From: Talaromyces rugulosus | Taxonomy: Eukaryota > Ascomycota > Eurotiomycetes > Eurotiales > Trichocomaceae | Direction of reading: 5' to 3' | DNA: 64,000 bases | Assembly: GCF_013368755.1 (NCBI RefSeq) | Contig: NC_049565.1 | Location: 5,208,001 to 5,272,000 of the forward strand | In this document: positions 10,354 through 21,913 of the stretch, in pieces | Position numbering within the stretch: position 1 is the first letter of the stretch | How the letters are laid out: each line of letters begins with the position of its first letter | Made by a program: the position numbers and the translations under genes | The notes under the pieces: model-generated | The model's input: only the letters and a program-made list of their open reading frames with translations | Told to the model about the DNA's origin: nothing | The model's database searches: none

Positions 10354-11129
10354 TCACCAAAACCTGTGCGCAGCGTTAGCTTGGATTTGAATTTAAAAGA
10401 GAAGGAACGGCGTGACGCTTACCTCACAGCATCAGGGCAAATGCTCTCTCCTCCGTATGTTGTCCAGATAGACTGCTCTCGAACTGGAGTTCCAGTGTGA
10501 GCCGCATTAATCATCAAGCCATCTCGAATGAAAATTCCGACATGCGCTACACTGTTTTTGCAGTCACCGCCCTCGGCCCAAAAGAGGAGATCGCCCTCTT
10601 TAGCTTCTGATCGGGGAAGATGTTTGCCCATTGACGAGTCATATTGAGTCTGAGCTGTGCGCGGAATTTCTTTGTTCAAGGCCTTGCAGACAGAGTACTG
10701 AGTCAGGCCAGAACAGTCAAATCCACCTCCAGAAGGACCATTACATCCACCACCTCCCCAAACGTATGGGAGACCTTTCTCTTTCTCAGCGGCATCGACA
10801 ATACTAGCGCCGCTGTCGCTGCCGCTGCCTCCTCCTCCGCCGCCGCTAGGGCATTGGCTGGTCACATAGGTACTGGAACCGGTCTTCACATAGTAGTCGG
10901 TTACATAGCAGCCGTCCTCAGTTAGATCCCAGAGGACATCTTCATTGATGTTGGTCCCAGGAGCTTGACATTTAATCGAGATATCTTTACCCTTATTGTA
11001 GGTCTTCACAATCGAGTAACCAGTTCCAGGCCCCGAACGGCAGTGGACACCCTCTGCATCGATAGGATAGGCGCTGACCACAGAGATTGCGGCCGCGACG
11101 GAAACAGTGAAGAATGTAATATATAACAT
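10354..11129 (-). CDS. secreted SH3b plus NlpC/P60 peptidoglycan endopeptidase
   Basis: Two exons (11129-10423 and 10363-10354) give 238 residues. The 59-base intron at 10364-10422 leaves a tiny last exon that supplies FW and the stop. AVRFW endings are typical of fungal NlpC/P60 proteins, which supports the splice. A signal peptide (to about residue 20) precedes a bacterial-type SH3 domain (about 21-93, HCRSGPGTGYS). A Gly/Ser linker leads to the NlpC/P60 domain (about 106-238), with catalytic Cys139 in FDCSGL, His196 in VAHVGIF and a polar third residue near H213. The family cuts peptide bonds in bacterial cell-wall peptides, which fungi lack, so bacteria are the probable target. It is divergent from the SH3b-lysozyme-like gene at 12656, whose SH3 domain is close to this one. 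Bacterial origin by transfer is likely (inference). Confidence 0.88.
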
Positions 11130-12655
11130 GATGCGTTTGTATATATTTAATTAGCAAGGTCATGAACTCTTTCTCCTTTTTTTTTTCTTTTGAGTGTGTG
11201 AGCGTCGATTGGATCTGTATGACTGTATAGATGATAATGATTATGTTGGTAGTATCATGGGAGACAAATTGCTTTTATAGACGTACATATTCTTCGTTTA
11301 AGTATCTCAGTGAAGATGAATGGATGCCATCGATGTGTACGACTAGAGTCAACTGATGTTTTCAACAGGGGCAGCACGCGTTATCCTAGGACCAGCTGAA
11401 ATCTCGTATTGGAGCTCCGATTCTGTCATCGTAGTGTGCGGCCGTTTTTCTAAGCCTTGTTAAATGGTATAATGAAGAGAGCTAAAGTTCGTATCAAAAT
11501 TACAATGTGACTAGAGATACGGGTCGGTTTCATGGATAACCACATTCTCGTGTTCTGCCTTGTTGCAAGCTAAATAAATTGACCTACGTAGTAGGCATAG
11601 TGGATATTTGATAGAAGACTGGTGGCGGCCTGTTGTTACATTGGTTTTCATCCAGCCTCATTTTGCTATCGACCATGGCCTTTGCTCGTATTGAGAAACT
11701 ATCCTTTCTTTGTGAATAATCGTATTGTGATCAACTGGCCTGTTAGATAGCTAATGAAGAGAAGAGCTTTGACTAATAGGTCGGTTCCTGAGGGAATGGA
11801 ACATTACATGGATCTATTTTCTCGGGTCCTAAGACGCTTATATTTTTGAGTTGCTCTCAAAGCACGTGGTGTCGCTATTTGATCAACCATCCAGTGACGT
11901 TATACATCTTGTGCCAGGGCCATAGTGGGAATAACATTTTCATCCGAGTCAGATTGTTCCAACCATAGTGATGGACGGCGGAAAATCCCAGGTTCAATAT
12001 TACTTCTGTGGGCTTGGACTCGAAATGACAAGACCAGGCTATTGTTCGTGAATATCGTGGGCGGGAACTAAGCCACAATTACCACTGTGAAACATGAAAC
12101 AAGAAACGCCACTGTAACCCAAATATTCACATGTATCGCTGATTGGTGGCTAGAATCGCCCCTTGCCTGTATGCGGATTTGTAGCCTTATTTATGCGCAG
12201 TAACACGAGCATCCGAACCTTAATCTGCTCTCTAGTTATCATACTCTGTAATCCAATATAAGTTTCAGCCCCCCACTGCAAATCAATTTGCGGACACTTT
12301 GAATACGAACGAATAAGAGAGGCTAAATCAACAATGTGAGGGTGGAATACGATCGACGACGCTTGGCATCAACACCCTCACTCCGAACATGCTGCAGTTC
12401 AACAGCTGATACCATATCCGCATGATCGGAGATACCATATCTTGGACGTGAGGATGAGTCTCAATACGATCTTTGGGAATTATCCCCAACGAACCTTGGA
12501 AATGAAACAGTGTCCTCTATAAAAGGGAAGGCCACATCCTCCCTCCCACTTCTCAATTCGCGTAATCGTCTAATACAAAATTGAATCTTCCAAATATGCA
12601 AAAGTAATCTTCAACGCGTCTTGCATAGCTCGAACCAGTTGCTTAACCTTTGAAA
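11130..12655. promoter_or_regulatory. shared upstream region of two divergent SH3b hydrolase genes
   Basis: About 1.5 kb separates the two divergent start codons. No gene is seen inside; short frames at 11875-12078 look accidental. A TATAAAA box at 12518-12524 lies about 135 bases before the right-hand ATG. Confidence 0.5.
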
Positions 12656-13459
12656 ATGCTTGCCACCTCGCTCATTGCACTGTCCCTTGCGACAATTCTC
12701 CCCATCTCGAACGCGTATCCCGTTAAGGTTGATGGACTTCACTGTCGCTCGGGGCCTGGAACCGGTTACTCAGTTTTAAAGACCTACAATAAGGGTGAAG
12801 AGGTCTCAATCAAATGCCAGGCTCCTGGAACCGACGTTAATGGAGATGTCCTCTGGGATCTGACTAAAGACAGCTGTTACGTCGCGGATTACTACGTTAG
12901 CACTGGTACTAGTGGCTACGTCACTGATAAGTGTGGCAGCAGTGGTGGCGGTGGCAGCGATGGAAATCTTCCGGGTCTCAACTCTGTACAATCGTCCCAC
13001 GCCCGAGCCATTATCGCGGAGGCCAAACGGGAGAGTCTTGGTCACCAGGGCTGTCTAGCTGGCATTGCAACTGCTCTGACTGAGGTAGGCCTCGATCCCA
13101 CTCGTCTCTATGTGTCTCATTTTTAGTAACTATTACTAATTGGGCTACAGTCGAGCATTTTAGTTTACGCAAACAAGGCTGTCCCAGCTTCGATGAGCTA
13201 CAAATACGACGCGGTTGGCAGCGACCACGATAGCATTGGCATATTCCAACAACGCGCTATGTACTATCCCGATATCGCTGCCGACATGGATCCTGCGAAG
13301 TCCGCCGCACAGTTCTTCGCCAAGATGAAGGGGGTTAGTGGATGGAAGACCATGAATGTTGGTGACCTATGCCAGAAGGTTCAAGGATCTGCTTATCCTA
13401 CCCGATATAATCAGCATTTGTCTGCTGCTAAAGCGATCTGCTCTGCTGATAGTGATTAA
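12656..13459 (+). CDS. secreted SH3b plus lysozyme-like (lytic transglycosylase-type) cell-wall hydrolase
   Basis: Exons 12656-13084 and 13151-13459 join in phase 0 across a 66-base intron, giving 245 residues. MLATSLIALSLATILPISNA is a signal peptide. Residues about 21-97 form an SH3b domain very like that of the divergent neighbour (HCRSGPGTGYS, CQAPGT, VLWDLT, CYV.DYYV). After a Gly/Ser linker the C-terminal domain has ALTESS with Glu143 as probable catalytic acid, then DHDSIGIFQQR, DPAKSAAQFFAKM, GW and VQGSAYPTRY. This order (ALQESG, DSLGLFQQRP, DPxxAxxxF, W, VQxSAxPxxY) is that of secreted lysozyme-like proteins of actinobacteria. The intron carries an in-frame stop, so splicing is required. 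Probable target: bacterial peptidoglycan glycan strands. Confidence 0.8.
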
Positions 13460-13503
13460 GAGGGCTTTGATAGACACGCCATAATCTATTGTATTGTGTA
13501 TAT

Positions 13504-13938
13504 TTATACGTTCTGTTGATATATATAGTTGGGGAAGCGTCGCTTGTTTGACCGGCCATGCACCGGGTCTCGGTGATCGCAATGCGGAAAAATATCGTGC
13601 AACACTTCAGCATACTCAAAGGCCTGGTGAATGGTACAATCTAGCCAATCAGTGAGAGTGTATGTAGTAAAGAAACCTTCGGCACCGAAAGTCTCGCCAT
13701 TTAAGCCTCCGAAGTCAAAAAGGGCATTCCAGCCTAGGGATTGGACCACTGCTTCTGGACTGACTACATTGAAGCCTATCTTGGATGAGAAAGGACGTTG
13801 GTTTATCTTTAAACTCACCATTATCAAACTGTACCATTTTATACTCACTGGTATATAAACATTCACCCCAGAGAACTCCTTACTATCGTCTGAAATACTC
13901 AGATTCGTATATAAACCGACATCAAAATGCGCCTCCAA
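13504..13938 (-). CDS. unrecognised open frame, doubtful
   Basis: A 144-codon frame whose first codon is TTG, overlapping the 5' end of the plus-strand gene that starts at 13927. Its right half (SLGWNALFDFGGLNGETFG, then FFTTYTLTDWLDCTIHQAFEYAEVLHDIFPHC) looks protein-like in composition, with no simple repeats, but I cannot place it in a family. The first usable ATG would be at MVSLKINQRPF. It could be the remnant of a gene whose 5' part was lost, or chance. No signal or membrane segment. Confidence 0.2.
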   Translation of the reverse strand: MEAHFDVGLYTNLSISDDSKEFSGVNVYIPVSIKWYSLIMVSLKINQRPFSSKIGFNVVSPEAVVQSLGWNALFDFGGLNGETFGAEGFFTTYTLTDWLDCTIHQAFEYAEVLHDIFPHCDHRDPVHGRSNKRRFPNYIYQQNV

Positions 13939-14567
13939 TACATCCCGGACCCTCCATCAAATCTATCTGAGGAGGACCAGCAAGTCTGCGATCGTATCAG
14001 GGCCCGTCGGGGCCCAGCCGGGCTTCTCGGCATTGATCGCACACTCCCCCATGCCCCCAAGGTCGCAGATGGTATGGAATTCAAGCCAGTTCTCATTGTT
14101 CTAGCAAAGGTCCCGTGTTAGCGTATTCTTACTGCAGGCTGGAGTTCCCTCCTTGGCGCCATCCGCACCCAAACATCGCTAAGCGAGGACATCAAGGAAA
14201 TAGCCATATGTCGACCATCCGACTGAACACCGCCTGGGTCGAATGGAAACCGCACGAGGATATCCTTTGTAAAATTGAAGGCATCAGCTAGGAAATGATT
14301 GAAGTTATCAAGCAACGCAACCCGACAAGCAAGGGTCCCCTGAGCGAACGCCAATGGGCTGTCCTTCAATACGCGGATGCCATGACAGCCACTGTTCAGG
14401 TGCCACAGGAGCTATTTTATCAGCTAAGGGATGTTGGTTTTAGCTCACAGGAGATTACTGAGATTACGGCTACGGTCGCCACCTATAATTTTACTTGTCG
14501 CTTTGTGCTTGCACTGGATGTAGGCGAGGGGATTGCTGGGGCGCCGGCTTGGTTTAAAGAGTGGTGA
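13927..14567 (+). pseudogene. carboxymuconolactone-decarboxylase/AhpD-like gene with a frameshift and a stop
   Basis: ATG 13927 starts MRLQYIPDPPSNLSEEDQQ. An intron from about 14073 to 14137 (gtatgg to ctgcag) joins VADG to WSSLLGAIRTQTSLSEDIKEIAICR. Fungal members of this family have the same order: start MRLxYxPxPP, then WNxxLGAIRT, IRELAICR, NxAWxEWxHH, LSxRQWAVLxYADxMT, and a C-terminal EITATVAxYN...FLVALDVGE. Here one base is missing near 14205-14212, so NTAWVEWKPH continues only in another frame. TAG at 14289-14291 then interrupts before EMIEVIKQRN. The conserved catalytic Cys/His region of AhpD proteins is not recognisable. With two independent lesions it is almost certainly dead. Family members are often small oxidoreductase-like proteins in catabolic or secondary-metabolite loci. 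Confidence 0.75.
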
Positions 14568-14779
14568 GGATTGATTTGTTCATTCACGCATGTGAGCCCT
14601 ATTGGCTAGCAGCACGTATGGTAGGCAGTGTCTTAATTATATAATAAAAGAAGAGAAGTGTAAATAAGCTCCTTATACTAAGCTAATTAGGGTATTAGTA
14701 GAGTACTAGAGACTTAGAGCCCCTAATAGCTATAGCTGCTAATGCTAATAAAATAGAATGTAAAATAGTTTAATTATAC

Positions 14780-15111
14780 TGTGAAATGCCAGGCTTAGGA
14801 ATGCCTGATCCGGCTTGCCGCGGCCTACATATCCTCCCCAGGTTGAGTTGATATAGCACAAAAAACACATCAATTGATTATAAAGAAAGTAATTACCCTT
14901 CATACTTGCGGAATACAACTTAAGAAATCAAATTCCGTCCAGAATATATTTATACGGTTGAGTTTCTATCCTTAAGGATACAGAACCTCAAGTGGCTTGT
15001 CTTAAATTAATATAAACTATTCCTTATATCATTCTTACTTTATATTGTCTCTCTTCCTAGTAGGTTCCAACACCCTCATATATAGTCCTTCCAGACACCA
15101 CCCGCCTTACA
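14780..15111 (+). repeat. old solo LTR of the same family as the Gypsy element at 51.9 kb
   Basis: Starts TGTGAAATGCCAGGCTTAGG and ends CCACCCGCCTTACA. It matches the beginning (TGTGAAGTGCCAGGCTCGGG), the GTTGAGTTGATA block and the end (AGGTTCCAAC, CTTCCAGACACCACCC) of the 329-base LTRs. Length is about 332 bases with many C/T and G/A differences. Flanks TATAC and TGTAC look like a decayed 5-base target duplication. No internal element sequence lies on either side, so recombination between two LTRs probably removed it. Confidence 0.75.
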
Positions 15112-15515
15112 TGTACTTTATTTTACATAAAATTTAATCTATATTTTATCTAGCTTGTTAAAAAGTTATCCTCTTATTATCCTCTTATTTATATAATATA
15201 GTCCTGAAATCTTAGTTTATCTATATCTATTTAAATCATTTAGTAGAATACTACCAACAACTATTCACTCTGGTAAAGATCAGTTGATAAGTTTTAACAC
15301 CAGGTCCATGACAGTAAAGGTAGTTTTAAATCTCCCTGTAGTATATACTATATACTGTGTAAAGCTAGATCATCTAATGCTAAGGTTTTCTCTTGCTAAA
15401 AGCTTAAAACTAAAGACTAGTGATCCTTTGTGAAAATTACTGCAAAAATAAATTCTTCCTGTTTTATTCACTTATTGTGCGTGTTGGAACACATTGACAT
15501 ATCACAGTGAGTTGC
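15112..15515. other. intergenic, AT-rich, no gene
   Basis: AT-rich DNA between the solo LTR and the stop of the lipase gene. Nothing recognised. Confidence 0.6.
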
Positions 15516-16549
15516 CTACGCTCGGAAAGGCAAGCCAGGCGCTATACATCCATCCGTCCTCTCAAAATACCAATGATGATCTGAAACATCCTCCAATGAT
15601 GGTAAACCGGTGCCAGTATTCCCCTCAAAATTGACCTCGCCTTTCAATACCTCAACATCCTCCACCGAAACAGTAGCGTTGTTCGGTGATGTAATATAAT
15701 ACTCCGGACTCACGTGCACATATCCCATAGATAGTAGTGGTAATTTCGGAACTGGGTCGCTGGTATGTGTGAACCGGTAGTTGTTTCCCTGCATAGTAAT
15801 ATGCTGTGCTAATGCTGGATTTGCTACCCGTGGTGCGGCGAAGGCGTACAACGCAGCTGAAGTATGCCCCTTGCTGCGGAGATCGGTCGCTGCAAGGGTT
15901 GCCACAGCGGCACCGAGACTATGTCCTACAACGACAAGCTCAAAGTCCGGATACATACTCAGTGTTTCGTTAATGACCGCTGAAACGGGGTTCCGCACTA
16001 CCTCCCATGAACTCCAAAACCCGAGTTCTGCAAAACAGCCGTCACAGAGATTGAGTGCAATATGTGGAAAGGTGACATCGCTGATCCAATTACGAACGGA
16101 GTATGAACCGCGGAAGGATAATATAACTGCTTTGGTGGTTTTGTCTAGCGCCACGAATCCGGATGTATCGGTAATAGTAATACTGACGTAGTTTGAACAC
16201 ATTAGCTTGATATCTTATCATTATGTTACTTCTAACTTACTTAGAAAAGTCATAAACAATTGTTGCGTCCGCAGATTCAACTAGAGGGCAGTTTTCAGCC
16301 CAGCAGGTTAATTTAGAGCCGGTTTGGCCTATGTAATTTTCCTCGCAGTAGGCAGCGGCAGCATATTGGGCCCAGAACTTGAACTGCGACAATTCGTTCG
16401 CCAAGATATCTAGAATCAATGACTTTAGGTGAGGTGTAGACAAAGAAGGGCAGGGGGGAAACTTTACCCCGAGCCTGCAAGCTACTAGCAGGAACAGCGT
16501 AACCAAGTGCCATGGCCACAGAGAGAAGTATAGGAATCGTTAAATGCAT
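15516..16549 (-). CDS. secreted class 3 lipase (triacylglycerol lipase/esterase)
   Basis: Three exons (16549-16468, 16409-16241, 16182-15516) with two 58-base introns give 305 residues. MHLTIPILLSVAMALGYAVP is a signal peptide. The alpha/beta-hydrolase triad is visible: Ser172 in VVVGHSLGAA, Asp226 in HTSDPVPKLP and His286 in SDHHWYF. The oxyanion/lid region is LSFRGSYSVRNWISD, and CDGC is a conserved disulfide segment. Length and order match the Thermomyces lanuginosus/Rhizomucor lipase family (PF01764), which in ascomycetes also includes feruloyl esterases. The joins are fixed by phase: QAR joins DILANELSQF, and YDFS joins NITITDTSGF. Acts outside the cell on lipid esters or aromatic esters. 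No lesion found. Confidence 0.9.
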
Positions 16550-19500
16550 GATGATGTCTTCAGCTTGAAAAATGAAATTTTAGCAGATGAACGGATTATA
16601 AGTAACTAAACGTCTGCCTGCAGCTCCCTTTTATACCCATACCTGCCACCCGGCCGTTTCTCCGCCATGGTAGACCCGATCATCGGTTAGGCTTGTAAAT
16701 GCAATAAAGCCCGGTACCGCAGTACCAAAGGATTTGTTAATGAACGAGCTGGTGATAATGGGCCAAAGTGGATGGTTTGAAACCAATAATACATCCAGAA
16801 ATAGTAAAGGGACTTTTCAATAGGATGAGCTACCATATAAAGTTCTTTAGTATAAGAATGCGAGAGGTCATTGGCTGACTTATTCTATCAACAACGGAAT
16901 CTAGCAATGATCAACGTTAATACATGACTTGTAGAATGTTGCCTCGGCGCAAGTTCAACCCGAACATACGAAATTTTTAGGGTGTAAATTGTTATTTTTA
17001 TGCTCGGTGGGTCAGAAGAGAACGTGGGTTTGAGTTAAGGTTCTCTTGGCAGTGATTATCCCACGGCCACATTTACCTTTTTGAGATTGTCTCCCGAAAA
17101 AGTCGCCAAGAATCACATGGCTGGTACACTTGGGGTGAACATAAAGTTTGAAGAACAAGCTCGATATACCTTTGGAGCTGGCCATGCTATACAATATTTC
17201 AATCAACCAGACATCGCATTTTCGTTATTTTACATACAAAGGGTTCTAAAAAATAAGAATTTCAAAAATTTCCCTATTTTCACTACACCATATCGGCTTT
17301 AACTCGAACTCGTGTTGTTGATGTTCGGACCGGCCGTCCGTTATAGTTTAGCTCCGTGCCGATGGGATGGTTCGGCCTAGTTTTTTTTCACTATTACCTC
17401 GGGCCGGCAACTCAACTACCGTCCTGGTCTAGTGACACTCTTCTTTTGAAATTTGATTAGGGCTATTTCTAAGGTTGACCAAGAACCATAGAAATGCTAT
17501 ATAGATTATTTGGCGATAACACTAAACATGCGGGGACGTAATCTTATGAAAACCTTTGTAACATGGGGTGCACAGCCCTTTACATAGGAAACACCAAGCT
17601 TCTCCACGTGATCTGTACCCATATCACAGCCATTCATAGAAGTTTTCAGGGCGCCTGAAGATGATATAAGTGGCGATCAGTACAAGACGTGAATACAGAA
17701 ATGATATCAAATAACATGGTATTTGAATATTCTACGGCTGAACATCTTATAAAATGGAAACTCTGCGATTCATGTTGAAAATGTAGTGGGAATCACATCG
17801 GCGTACAGCCCGCTTTGTCGCTTGGTTTTATAACTAGTTCAAGATAGTGCTATGCACTGCCAAGGGGCCCCGACATGGAGACTTCGATTCTTGTCAGTAT
17901 TTTATTTGACAAAATTACAGAGGTATGCTTCCACCGCGGAACGAACCCTTGACAGCAGTGGCGCAGTCTTTAATATCGCAGCCGCTATGCAGGTGGCTGC
18001 CTCAGCTGAAACTCATGCACGGCAATTGCTTTTTATGATCAGCAAGCAATTGTCATGTATAAATAGTGCAGGGATTAGAGATGATTTCCCACTTTGGAAA
18101 GATAAGACGCAAGTCTTTAATATCTAAAACTTCCTTTATCTGAATGGCCAGGCAACAATTACTAAGACCTGTTATATACCTTTTTTCATGCCTAGTTTCT
18201 ATATTCTCCAAAAAACCTAGTGCCTCTTGTTATTTTCCTATCTGCTCTGTTACCGCGTATAATAATAGTAAGAGAAGCTGAGTATACTGCGCAAAATTTA
18301 TAGTAGTAATTTATATACACTTTATCTGTAGAATAAAGATAAATTCATTATTAAAGAACTGGTATCACTAACAATAGTTTTTTTTAGCCTAAGAATGTCA
18401 GGTATAAAATCAGCTTTTTTTAATCATATTATTTACTAATACTAATCCTTTATCATTTTCAGAACTTATAAAAATATGAGTATATTTATGTACAACTACT
18501 AAGTCTATACCTAATCTTATCAGGAATCTAGATATCTTTGAATATTTTCAACATATTAATTATACTGAAATATAAGTTAATAAATACAATTCATATATGT
18601 TAGCCGATATTAAACCAACTTAAACATACGTCAACGCGGCAAACATCAGAATTCCGGTTACTATTGATTACAATAGACCCTACAAATAGTAGATCAACAT
18701 TGATTGACATAAAGTGTCCTAGCAGTATTTTATCGAATTTAGGCACATATATCTACACAAATAATAGCTACACTTTATAGTTTAAGATACAATACAAGCT
18801 CTAGAAATAGCTATAGTCAAGATTATGGGCTAGATACTCCTATTCGTTGTGTTGTTTACCGTATTTGGCATGTTTGTAGCGGCATTCTTGATAACTGGTG
18901 AAGAAGATTGGATTTGCGATTGTGTGGAGGTAGTGTTAGACTGTTAGTCCGTCAGCGCAATTTCGATAGAGTGTTTGGGGAACCCTGATGAACCTATAGA
19001 TTAGAGTTGATATATTTTGCTAGTAGAAGCAGGGTTTGGTAGTACTGTTCGTTTATGGTTCACTGAAGAATTGTATTTGTTTTTTGTCTTTCAAAGTCGC
19101 AATAAAATGGTATTCTTCCGAAATTGGATGTTACCGTGGCATCTTGGGGACTGATGATAAGGAAGAGCCTTCCTGATATTATATAGAACGATGTATCTAA
19201 ATTTTTGTTTCTAAATAAATACTGGAATGTGAACAAGAAATTGGGTTAAACTCACCTAAATGTACGCTGTTTTTTGTAAAGTAAGCTGTATGAGAGCCAA
19301 AGTCAATGCTACACCTGATTATGTTGCTACTACCGAAACTGGGATTTGGGGGTATAAGGCGATGATGACATCCTTCAAATGTATGGCTATATTGTATATT
19401 GTAGTCCTAGGATTCCATTGTGTGACTGGGAAGATCACTATCTGGGAGGGATCGATGGCTATAAAAGCCGATGTAGATATTGCTGGGTTTGTCTACTTTA

Positions 19501-19763
19501 GCTTTGTGATCATATGAGGAAGAGGTTTGAATTACATTGTGTTTAGAGCGTGGTCAACTCTTATCTTGTAGTAGAAAGGTGTACTAGGGATGATCACTAG
19601 CTATTGTAACTGAGTGAGATAATTCTAATATGCTAAAGTAAGAGACACAAAGATTGGGGAAGCAATCATACTTCAACTAACAGTTAGGCCATCGTCACTA
19701 ATTTCACCGAACTCAGAATACTGACTTAAATATCCTTCAAATAATCTTTTGCTGGCTGGATTT
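16550..19763. other. 3.2 kb gene-poor stretch
   Basis: No gene recognised. Small frames at 17012-17302, 17852-18127 and 19260-19517 lack family features. Very AT-rich between about 18170 and 18800, consistent with an old RIP-degraded repeat, but no element can be named. Confidence 0.55.
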
Positions 19764-20072
19764 TCACGAACCTAGATAGCGGCGAAGCAATGTGTTCTTC
19801 CACATAGACAGCGATGGATTACAAGATGACAATAAGCGAACAACATCATTACTCTTATATGCAGTGGCGTAGAAGAATGGCGTCCATTTATCATTATCAT
19901 TATCGACCTTCGCGATGTCTCCCCCATTATAAAGAAGATAGTGGACAATCTTTTCGTCATTCGCCCTTGCATCTGCGATAAGAGGGCTCGAGTAATTACC
20001 TCCAGAGAGATTTATGTCGGCATTGTACTGGACCAAGAGCTTTACAATACTAATTTTTTTATATCTTTATAA
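19764..20072 (-). pseudogene. ankyrin-repeat remnant
   Basis: The minus strand reads ISIVKLLVQYNADINLSGG, then SSPLIADARANDEKIVHYLLYNGGDI and KWTPFFYATAYKSNDVVRLL. That is about two and a half ankyrin repeats (xxTPLxxAxxxxxxxxVxxLLxxGADI). No start codon fits, the frame stops soon after, and an upstream stretch (to about 20200) has only scattered similarity with a stop codon. It is the fossil of a larger ankyrin protein, a family that is expanded and often decays in fungal accessory regions. Confidence 0.6.
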
Positions 20073-20863
20073 TGGTAATGGTCTTCTGTTTATAATAATC
20101 CAATTACTTGTAGACATATCTTGTCTTGAGGATGTCCTGAATAGGCGACTTATTTGCTTGTGTGAGTAGCGCCTTCTACTTTTATCGATTGGCTGAGCGC
20201 TATTGATTCCTGTGACACACCATTCCAACTCCCTACTTTTAGCCCGCCCAGCTGAATACCAAATAGACGATGTCACCTTGTCCGTCTATTTCTCGGTGAT
20301 TAGAACACAGTACTGACATGGAACTTGCATATTGATTGCGTTGGATAGGCCGTCGGCCAAGTGCTCCGTTAGGTCTGGACCAAAATAAAGTCCCGCATGT
20401 ATAGATGCGGCGAATAGAGAGGGGGGGAAAGGGGCTAGACTGATTTCGGGCATTAAAGCCATCTTGCACAGCCCCTTGATAGTTGGGCGCGAGGACTTCT
20501 TTGTTACATGGCAAATGGGCTGTTTTTGGAGGCCAATAACGATGCGTATCGACGCAGGAATGGCGACACCGTTTCCTATTCTCCATGCTTAATTTTTTTA
20601 ATTAATAAGACACTACTACTATACCTATTTAGTAGTCAGAACGGCTTCGCATTTTAAGCGAGGGTATTAAAAACTTATTATTGATTTAATTCTACTACAA
20701 TTACCGTACAAATTACTAGCGTCCACTAGCGCAGGAGGTTGAGCAAGAAAAAGTGGGAGCAGATTAAAAACATTCAGCTACCCTCCATACGATCACTGTC
20801 AGCATATGTTCCTCGACATAGAATCAACAACCTGACGGTGCGCAGTGCACACAAATCCGAAGA
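20073..20863. other. intergenic, no gene supported
   Basis: A 115-codon minus-strand frame (20239-20586) has no recognisable domain. AT-rich at 20590-20720. Confidence 0.5.
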
Positions 20864-21913
20864 ATGTTTACAGTAAACAACTGGTTCGTTCGGTTCCTCG
20901 AGGACTATGTCTATGCCATGCGCGAGCCGCCACCACGCAAGCGGACCAAGCCCATGGAGGTGCTGTGCGTAGGAATGCCTCGCTCCGGGACAGAGTCGCT
21001 GCAGCACGCTCTCCTGACATTGGGATACGACCATACTTTCCACGGGTGGGATATCATCTATGAGCAGCCGAATTATTGCCAGCAGTGGGTAAAGCTGTGT
21101 CGCAAGAAGTAAGAACTATCCAGACCCGGCTGTGTTCTGCTCCTATTGATTACATTCTGGGCTAACCATGCCTTGATATCGTTAACACGGAAAGATGGTT
21201 TGGGCCCCTTGACGGCAACACTACGTTCACAGCTGAGGACTTTGACCCTCTTATCGGTCACTCCGTTGCCGTGACGGATGCAGCGGGCTCTGTATTTGCT
21301 GCGGAGCTCATTGGCGCATACCCAGAGGCGAAGGTCATCCTCAATTACCGCAAGGACCTGGATGCGTGGCATCACAGCGCGACGACGACTCTGATGCGTT
21401 CCAACGGTCACTGGCCACTCTTGGTACTCTCGTGTCTAAGCCGGGAGTGCTTCTGGGCTTGGCATGTTTTTGTGCGGTTTATGTGGCCAGGCTTGTTCCG
21501 CGCGCTGGATGGAAATATCGAAACAGGCATGGCGAGGAATGGGAAGTGGGTGTATCGAGGTAAGTTGATGATTACATCTAAACAGGTTCCTTTTCAGATA
21601 TTCTCCCCTCTTAATTTTAAGAGCCTGCGCTAATTACTGTATTTGTTCTGTAGAACATTGCAACATGATTCGGGGACTCGTAGGCATGGAACGGCTACTA
21701 GAGTGGACAGTTGAGGACGGATGGGAGCCATTATGTGAGTTCTTGGGCAAGCCAGTCCCTAAGGAGCCTTTCCCACATGCCAATGCGGCTGCAGGATGGG
21801 CCGGTCAGGAAATGAGAATTGGAAAAAGATATATTGTAGGTGCAGCGATAAATGTCGGGACTTTTTGTATAATTGCAGCAGGAACTTGGGCTATATATAG
21901 CCGATATTGGTAA
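20864..21913 (+). CDS. P-loop sulfotransferase-like membrane-anchored protein
   Basis: Exons 20864-21108, 21195-21559 and 21654-21913 join in phase across introns of 86 and 94 bases, giving 289 residues. The P-loop for PAPS binding is VLCVGMPRSGTESLQHAL (about residues 31-48). It is followed by GYDHTFHGWDIIYEQP, VTDAAGSVFAAELIGAYPEAKVILNYRKDLDAWHHS, and WEPLCEFLGKPVPKEPFPHAN. This is the signature of the fungal family annotated as Sulfotransfer_4 or NAD-dependent-epimerase-like. The last 25 residues (IVGAAINVGTFCIIAAGTWAIY) form a membrane anchor. The family is common near secondary-metabolite genes, but its reaction is largely untested; sulfation of a small molecule is inference. No lesion seen. 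The two splice joins are chosen because they restore K-W and R-EH in the conserved blocks. Confidence 0.82.

Noticed and set aside
17852..18127. 91-codon plus-strand frame
   Set aside because: No start context, domain or continuation; could be a fossil but nothing supports a call.
20239..20586. 115-codon minus-strand frame upstream of the ankyrin remnant
   Set aside because: No repeats or motifs found, and not in frame with the ankyrin piece.
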